From Gnetum montanum (taxonomy: Eukaryota > Streptophyta > Gnetopsida > Gnetales > Gnetaceae), in assembly GCA_015680685.1 (NCBI GenBank), contig MNCI01010462.1, positions 82,461-146,460 on the forward strand: DNA of 64,000 nt, written 5' to 3'. Shown one piece after another: positions 58,674 to 64,000 of the stretch; positions within the stretch are counted from its first letter, which is position 1, and every line of letters begins with the position of its first letter. The notes under the pieces were generated by a model. The model was not told the origin of the DNA, did not search any database, and was given only the letters and a program-made list of their open reading frames with translations. The translations under genes and the position numbers were made by a program.

Positions 58674-60137
58674 TCCAATCCAAGATGGAATTCTTAGTTA
58701 GCCAGAATCAAGGGAAGCTAAATCATGTAATATTACCTACTATAATGATCCTACTTCCATCTCCATATCTAGATAATATTATCAATCCCCTATTTATTTG
58801 ATTGTAGGGGGGACTTTAAGGTGCTATAGTAGAAACTATTATCACAAGCATAGATAGGAGAACCACAGGACTAGGCTTGCATCACTCTCTTTAGCTTGTG
58901 TAAAGAAAAATCATTCAAGATAGGTATAAATCCACACTTAATAGGTCTTGATGAAATTCATTGATCATAATCAAATTATAATATCTAATGTAAGGATATG
59001 TTCCACTACTTTGTTGGGTAGAGCATTCATATGTTGTGTATGGAAAAATGAGTCAATTGTTGAACCCATGCCTATGAAAAACCTTTCTTTTGTTCAACCC
59101 ATTACCTAGGTTACATGACTTTCCAAAATTCCATAGTCTAAGAAACTATCTTATGCATTCCTATCCATGGCCATATAGGCCCAAAATTTTCTCTATTATT
59201 AAAATTTTATAATGTCAATTCACGCTTTCATCCAAATCCATAGTCATTTACTTTAAGGATCATTAATCATCATCCTTGATCCAAGCCTTAATCACATTCA
59301 AACTTAGAAACTTACCTTAATACTCATAGTATTACAAATGTTGTTGGAATGTAGGGTTGGTTAGCATAGCCAAGGAGATAAATGAGAGATTTTCTATAGA
59401 GAAAATTTTGAGGAGCCTACTATGCATATGTGAATACAGGAAGGAAAACAAAACTAGAATCTTAACTTTTGAATGTTTAGTAATAAATTGCCTTGATTTG
59501 GTTTTACTAATGTTTATACTACAAAGAAATCAAGGCTAGATGATACTATAAGTTATAAATGTCATGTTGCACTTAGAAGGAGGACTTGTTGGTTAATCCC
59601 TATTATATGAATGAGTAGTGGTTAAAGGATCTAATAACAAATCTCTTGTGTGGTGTAGACATGCTCAAATATTTCATGAGCTACTTGAATAGTTGGCTAG
59701 GAATTTAGTGATGTTCTACTTTCATCCTCTCTTTCTTTTATCCATTATCTATTCTTCATCTCTCATATTCTATTCCTATCCATGGTTTTATGTAGTGGGA
59801 CATCAATAAGGAAAAGTAGAGGATGATATTTAACCATTCAAGGGGATGGACTTGTATTTGATATTAAAATCTAACAAATTTTTGAAAGCCATGGATGTCT
59901 TATTAATGGATTTTTCAAGGGAAACAAAGGTAATTTTTTTATTTTAATAGGACCAATTTATGAATCCTTGGTGAATTGACATTATAATCTTTTAAATTGA
60001 TGCTTATCTTCCAGTGATGATGAGGGTTGCATTGCATAAGACACTTGATTAATCTTCCATTTGTGTGAGTGTTAACTCTTCTTGCTTCAAGATTTGACCA
60101 GGAAAAACTCCATTGTTCATGTCAATTCTACCTATAG
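58674..60137. other. No gene seen
   Basis: AT-rich, stops in all frames; the 60-codon open stretch at 59357-59539 has no recognisable domain. A short G-run near 58808 (GTAGGGGGGACTTTAAG) could be a purine tract of a plus-strand element but no LTR was identified after it. Confidence 0.25.
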
Positions 60138-60700
60138 TGTGACTTCCCATCCCTATATGTCATGACAAACATCAAATATATGATATATTAGACATTATGC
60201 ATATGAAGAAAATATACCAAATGCAAAATATGTATAATATTAGACATTATGTATAAAGGAAATAATAGGAAAATGCAAAAAGAGAAATAAAAGAATGCTT
60301 TATTGATATGGAATAGCATATGTGGATCATCCTCTAATAGTGTTTCTTCAAGTTTTCTTCCTTTGGCATCTATCCCTTAGAGGAAATCTAGCACTACCAC
60401 CATAGTTAGGCCTATAACCTAGCTAGAAGGAATGACTAGTCCACTTCCTATCCTGCTTCACCAACTCTCATGACTTTCTTGTACTAGCTCTACCACTCCA
60501 TGCCAGCATGAACTCTAAGGCTGGGTATAAATGCCTTAGGTCAAATTCCCAAAGATCACCTTGAGAGACATGTCCATTATTACAACATGCCTTTTTGCAT
60601 CTTTGTTATGATAACAATAACACTTTTTATGAAAATGCATTATCTTCATTAGGTGGCAACATCATTTGAAAAAGGGATGTGACAATATACCCCCCTTAGG
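60138..60700 (-). repeat. 3' LTR (60138-60684) and polypurine tract (60685-60700) of copy E
   Basis: On the minus strand CCTAAGGGGGGTATAT leads straight into TGTCACATCCC at 60684; the LTR ends GGAAGTCACA at 60138 (547 bp). The other four family LTRs align throughout. The lower flank is TATAG (60133-60137); its partner would be outside the window. Confidence 0.87.
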
Positions 60701-61094
60701 TTTTGTTCATCCTCGAATGAATCCATGTTCTCTATCTTTTTCTAGCTCCAATGTTTTTGTTATGATTTTACGCTCCAATAATTTGATTCCTCCTTTGAGC
60801 TTGAAGTCATTTCTTGCTTATTCTAAAAACAAGATATATGTGAGAAAAATATATATGAGTTTTAAATATTATTTTCTTAATACTTCATTTTCTAAGAAAA
60901 TGACAAGAGTTGAATTAAAGATCTACCAACCATGAACCACCTATCCTAACTAGGGTCACACAAAGTGCAACTCATATCCAATTACCCAAGTGAAGTCAAG
61001 GTAAATTATTTATTCCCAATTTTCATTACCTTAGATATTATACTTATCTAATTTAAAATATAAATTATACAATAAAGAAAATAATAAGATTATA

Positions 61095-62270
61095 AATAAA
61101 ACTAAGGATGAGATACTTCCTGATGTTGATCAACCTTATGAATTGATGGAAGTAATTGTAATTCTACCAAAAGTGGTATATGATCAGATGGTCTTATTTG
61201 GGATAGAAAAGCATTATCTTAACTCTTCTCAACTTCTTCTTTAGAAATTAACTTTAGTAATTTGGTACTTTGAAGAATTTGGCATCATAACAAATATAAC
61301 GCAAAGTCTCAATGAAGAATGTTGTTAATCCATCATCATTAATCATGGTAGAGTAATTGGTAAACTATGGTTCTTAATTATTACTATCCATCAACATCAT
61401 TCGTTCCTAAAATCTAGAATCAAATTTAGCTATTGAAGATTCAAAGTAAGTAGAATGTGTGCTGGCCAATGGAATTACATGTCGAATTGATGGAAATATC
61501 TTCTACAAATCAGGTTCATCTTCTACTGATTCCTTTACATATTCATATTTTAAGAATTTATAGATACTACTTCCAACTTTAACATTGAATTCTCCATAAA
61601 GAATGAATGGAAATGGGTCAATGTGACTCAGGAATAATCTATTCTTCAAACTTTTATTTATTTCCTTAATCAAATATGCTCCTTGACATAGTCTAACATC
61701 TGAACATGTTTATTTGTTAATTAAATGTATGTTAACCATGCATGCACATCTTCTTAATAACTAAATTTTTAGAATCAATGCTAAGGCTATGTGATTTTTT
61801 TGGAATCTTGACTATTCCTTTCTTTCCATCGCTTGAAGTTCTAGAATTTTAAAAATCATATTTTCTAAACTCCATGCAAATCTTTGTACCAATTCAAACT
61901 TGGCTTCTTTATAAAAGATCACACAACCATCCATGTTGTGATTTTTTCAATAGGCTAATCTATATGGCTCAAAAGAAGAACTCCCATAAGAACCTTTTTG
62001 CTTATAAATACCTTGGTATCCCATCTTTTCCAAGTTTGGTTGGAATTGACATAGAAATTCCCATGGAAAGAATTCTTATAAGCATAAGATATCAATATCC
62101 AAATCTTCTAACTCTGCTAAGATTTGTAGATATTAATATTTGTGCTAATCCAAGGCCCATGATGGACATAGTGGATGCTATTTCTTACTCACTAGGAATC
62201 TTGCAAGTATGTTGTATGTTGCAACGATCATTTTCATTCTTGGATTCTCTAATGAATCATTTCTCTTCAT
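61095..62270 (-). pseudogene. Captured CCR4/EEP-family nuclease, copy E
   Basis: Minus strand, N- to C-terminus: an ATYNILAR motif near 62215 (the Asn-containing EEP start, kept), HPLCPSWALD, DIDILCL-EF near 62080 (metal-binding Glu kept, the Gln before it is a stop), MDGCVIFYKEAKFEL, MVNIHL, YGEFNVK near 61600 where CGDFN is expected, a frameshift near 61270, and RPSDHIPLLVELQ near 61180 with the SDH box intact. More stops than copy A. Each copy has lost different key residues, so the ancestral captured gene probably had them all. Confidence 0.85.
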
Positions 62271-62689
62271 AAGTATCAAACTCTTTGTTAAAATGAGATT
62301 TTGAATCTCCATGTTGTTTTGCCATATTTTTTGATTGCATGATGGATTACTATATCTTTTCTTGACCATTCAAGACCATTTTTTTTCTTAAACTGATTCT
62401 CAAACTAATACATCAATTGAATATTAAATAATACATTGACTAGATTGATACATCAACTAATTAACTGATTTCCAACTAATTTTAGCTACATTATCTAATT
62501 TTAGTAATATTTAATGACATTATCTTAATTCTTATTGACCTTTCTACCCTCCTTAAGACACTAACTCTAGCAGTGTAACTAATGACATGTCATAGAGATC
62601 TTAAGGTTATTTGCAAAGGTTATTTTTCAAATAAGGCATGATTAGTTATCCTTATGTTGATTTTTAAGGCATAGTTTCATAATATCATT

Positions 62690-63150
62690 GAGTTATTAGC
62701 TATTCAAATGATAAATATGACCTCAAAATTTAGTTCAGAAGGGTGAAAAATATTGGAAATAACTATTCCTATGTTAAAAATTGACATCATATGCTCAAGT
62801 TGTGCTAAAATTAAAATTTTTGAGGATGTTCAGGTACTATCTTGGACAAGGAGTAAAAAGTAATTTTTGGTGTTCTCTGGGATGGATTTGAATTCTCCAT
62901 TAGGTCTGTAAGATTAAAATCTATAGGAAATGACTCTTTGTTTATCAAAGAAGGCTTCTAAAATCAAAAGTTATGGCTTCTAAGGTTTAGAACCTTTTGG
63001 CATGAAAAAAAATACTTCCCGATAGGTTATCCATCCTAGTTCTACTCCAAAATGAGCATGCTTAATTACAAAATTTTTATCTTATCTCTTAAAAATGCAT
63101 CAAATTCTATTTTTGAAATTTCTTTTGTGCAATTTTAATTTAAACATAGA
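62690..63150 (-). other. Conserved block upstream of EEP gene, matches 30890-31340
   Basis: Collinear with the copy C block, including ATGATAAATATGACCT near 62710 and an ATCTATAGGAAA--A-TCTTT stretch near 62920. Absent from copy A. On the minus strand it shows short open stretches with Pro/Ser/Lys content but several stops; coding status is open. Confidence 0.4.
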
Positions 63151-63429
63151 AATTTGAATTTTTCATCAATTAATGGGAATTTCAATTTTTTCATCAATTG
63201 ATGGGAAATTGAAAATTTTCCATCATATAACAACAAATTTGTCATTTCATTCCAACAAAAACAATGGCAATGGTGGAGCATCGACAGTGGCTTGGGTGGC
63301 TCCTAGGTGACGTCAAAAGACACACTAGATGTCTTGATGAGGGCAATAGTAACAGGGGTGTTGTAGCATTTTTTGTGATGGTGAGATGTTCTCTGCCTTA
63401 TGGTCTATGAAACGTCAATGAGGCCAATA

Positions 63430-63920
63430 GAGGATGGCTCAGCCCTTATGTGGGCCCACACAACCCCCACATGGGCCTACATGGCCCTTCCTAGGGCTCG
63501 TGCAATGCTTTTTTAAGGCTTGCATGACCCTTCTTGGGGCCAATGCAACCCTCCCCAGGGATCACATGGCTCTTCCCTAGGGCTCATGTGGCCCTCCTCA
63601 TGCCCTACTTGGCCTCAAACAAGGCCAACATAGCTCATTAATAGGGCCTATGTAGCCCATCAATAGGGTCTATGTATCCCATCAATAAGGCTTGCGTAAC
63701 ACAAAAACACATTGATGAAGAGTGTTTTTTTAGTGTCAAAGGGAAAAGTGATGATTAGTGATGGGAAGGAAATGATCGGCACCATGGAAAGTGATGATTG
63801 ATAGCATGAGAGGTGATGATCCATAGCATGGGAGGTGATGATCCATGACATGGGATGCAATGATCGATAGCATGGAAGGCAATGATAGGTGGCATGAGAG
63901 GGAATGATCCATGATTCCAT
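63430..63920. repeat. Two adjacent 22-bp-period minisatellites (copy E)
   Basis: 63430-63715 has units such as GGGCCTACATGGCCCTTCCT plus AG, about 22 bp apart. 63745-63920 has units such as GGTGATGATCCATAGCATGG plus GA, also 22 bp. The second array has the period and position of the GGTGGTTTT arrays in copies A and C but a different consensus. The overlapping open frames at the window end are by-products of the repeat. Confidence 0.8.
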
Positions 63921-64000
63921 TGGTGTCCACGGAGCACTATAACAAGTCAAGAAACATAGCAAAAAATTTAGAAGTAGCAAAAATGATGATGACAAGGGTT

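Larger units (their letters stand above)
60138..64000 (-). mobile_element. EEP-carrying LTR element copy E, 5' end beyond window
   Basis: Minus-strand element with 3' LTR 60138-60684, polypurine tract 60685-60700, EEP frame 61095-62270, the block shared with copy C (62690-63150) and minisatellites (63430-63920). The 5' LTR and leader lie past 64000. The best-kept polypurine tract of the family is here. Confidence 0.8.

Noticed and set aside
63660-63995. Three overlapping His/Pro/Ser-rich minus-strand frames
   Set aside because: All follow the 22-bp repeat and are open because of its composition, not because of a gene.

Overview
This is a gene-poor, AT-rich stretch of nuclear DNA from a seed plant with a large, repeat-filled genome. 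It contains decayed plant-type Ty3/gypsy and Ty1/copia LTR retrotransposons nested in one another. Their stop codons are mostly TAG, as expected from decay of methylated CAG sites. There is one 316-base assembly gap (45905-46220). The age and decay would suit a gymnosperm, but nothing here fixes the species. I see no intact host gene.

Layout. (1) 1-7878: 3' part of an Athila/Tat-like gypsy element with dead pol, a long coiled-coil ORF after pol, and its 3' LTR. (2) 9200-13112, minus strand: copia gag, primer site and 5' LTR. (3) 13178-17103, minus strand: a compact LTR element with no gag or pol that carries an almost full-length CCR4-type EEP nuclease (deadenylase-like) reading frame. (4) about 20613-36726, plus strand: a gypsy element with both LTRs, whose gag-PR-RT half (25146-27612) is split from its RNaseH-integrase half (33960-36006) by a copia LTR fragment and a second copy of the EEP element (28467-33881). 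(5) 36856-40260: another decayed minus-strand gypsy. (6) 41560-52098: a minus-strand chromovirus, cut by a young gag-protease-only element (43147-50039, with CTTAC target duplication) and by a further LTR of the EEP family (50233-50804). (7) 53900-60137: diffuse relics, a 45-bp minisatellite, a gag relic and a 384-bp tandem duplication. (8) 60138 to the window end, minus strand: a third EEP-element copy, running off the edge.

Most interesting points. First, a family of non-autonomous LTR retrotransposons has captured a CCR4/EEP nuclease gene without introns, in the element's sense orientation. Three gene copies and five family LTRs lie in this window. Their LTRs and initiator-Met-type primer site resemble those of the gypsy element at 20.6-36.7 kb, a candidate source of the missing enzymes. 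Each copy also carries 22-bp-period minisatellites. Second, the 43-50 kb element is a deletion derivative of the 1-7.9 kb family: it keeps gag (with an SR-protein-like basic domain) and protease but has lost RT, RNaseH and integrase. Its U3 holds a cluster of GATATC-centred palindromes whose number differs between its two LTRs.

All homology calls come from reading motifs by eye. Boundaries are exact only where LTR ends, primer sites or target duplications are cited.
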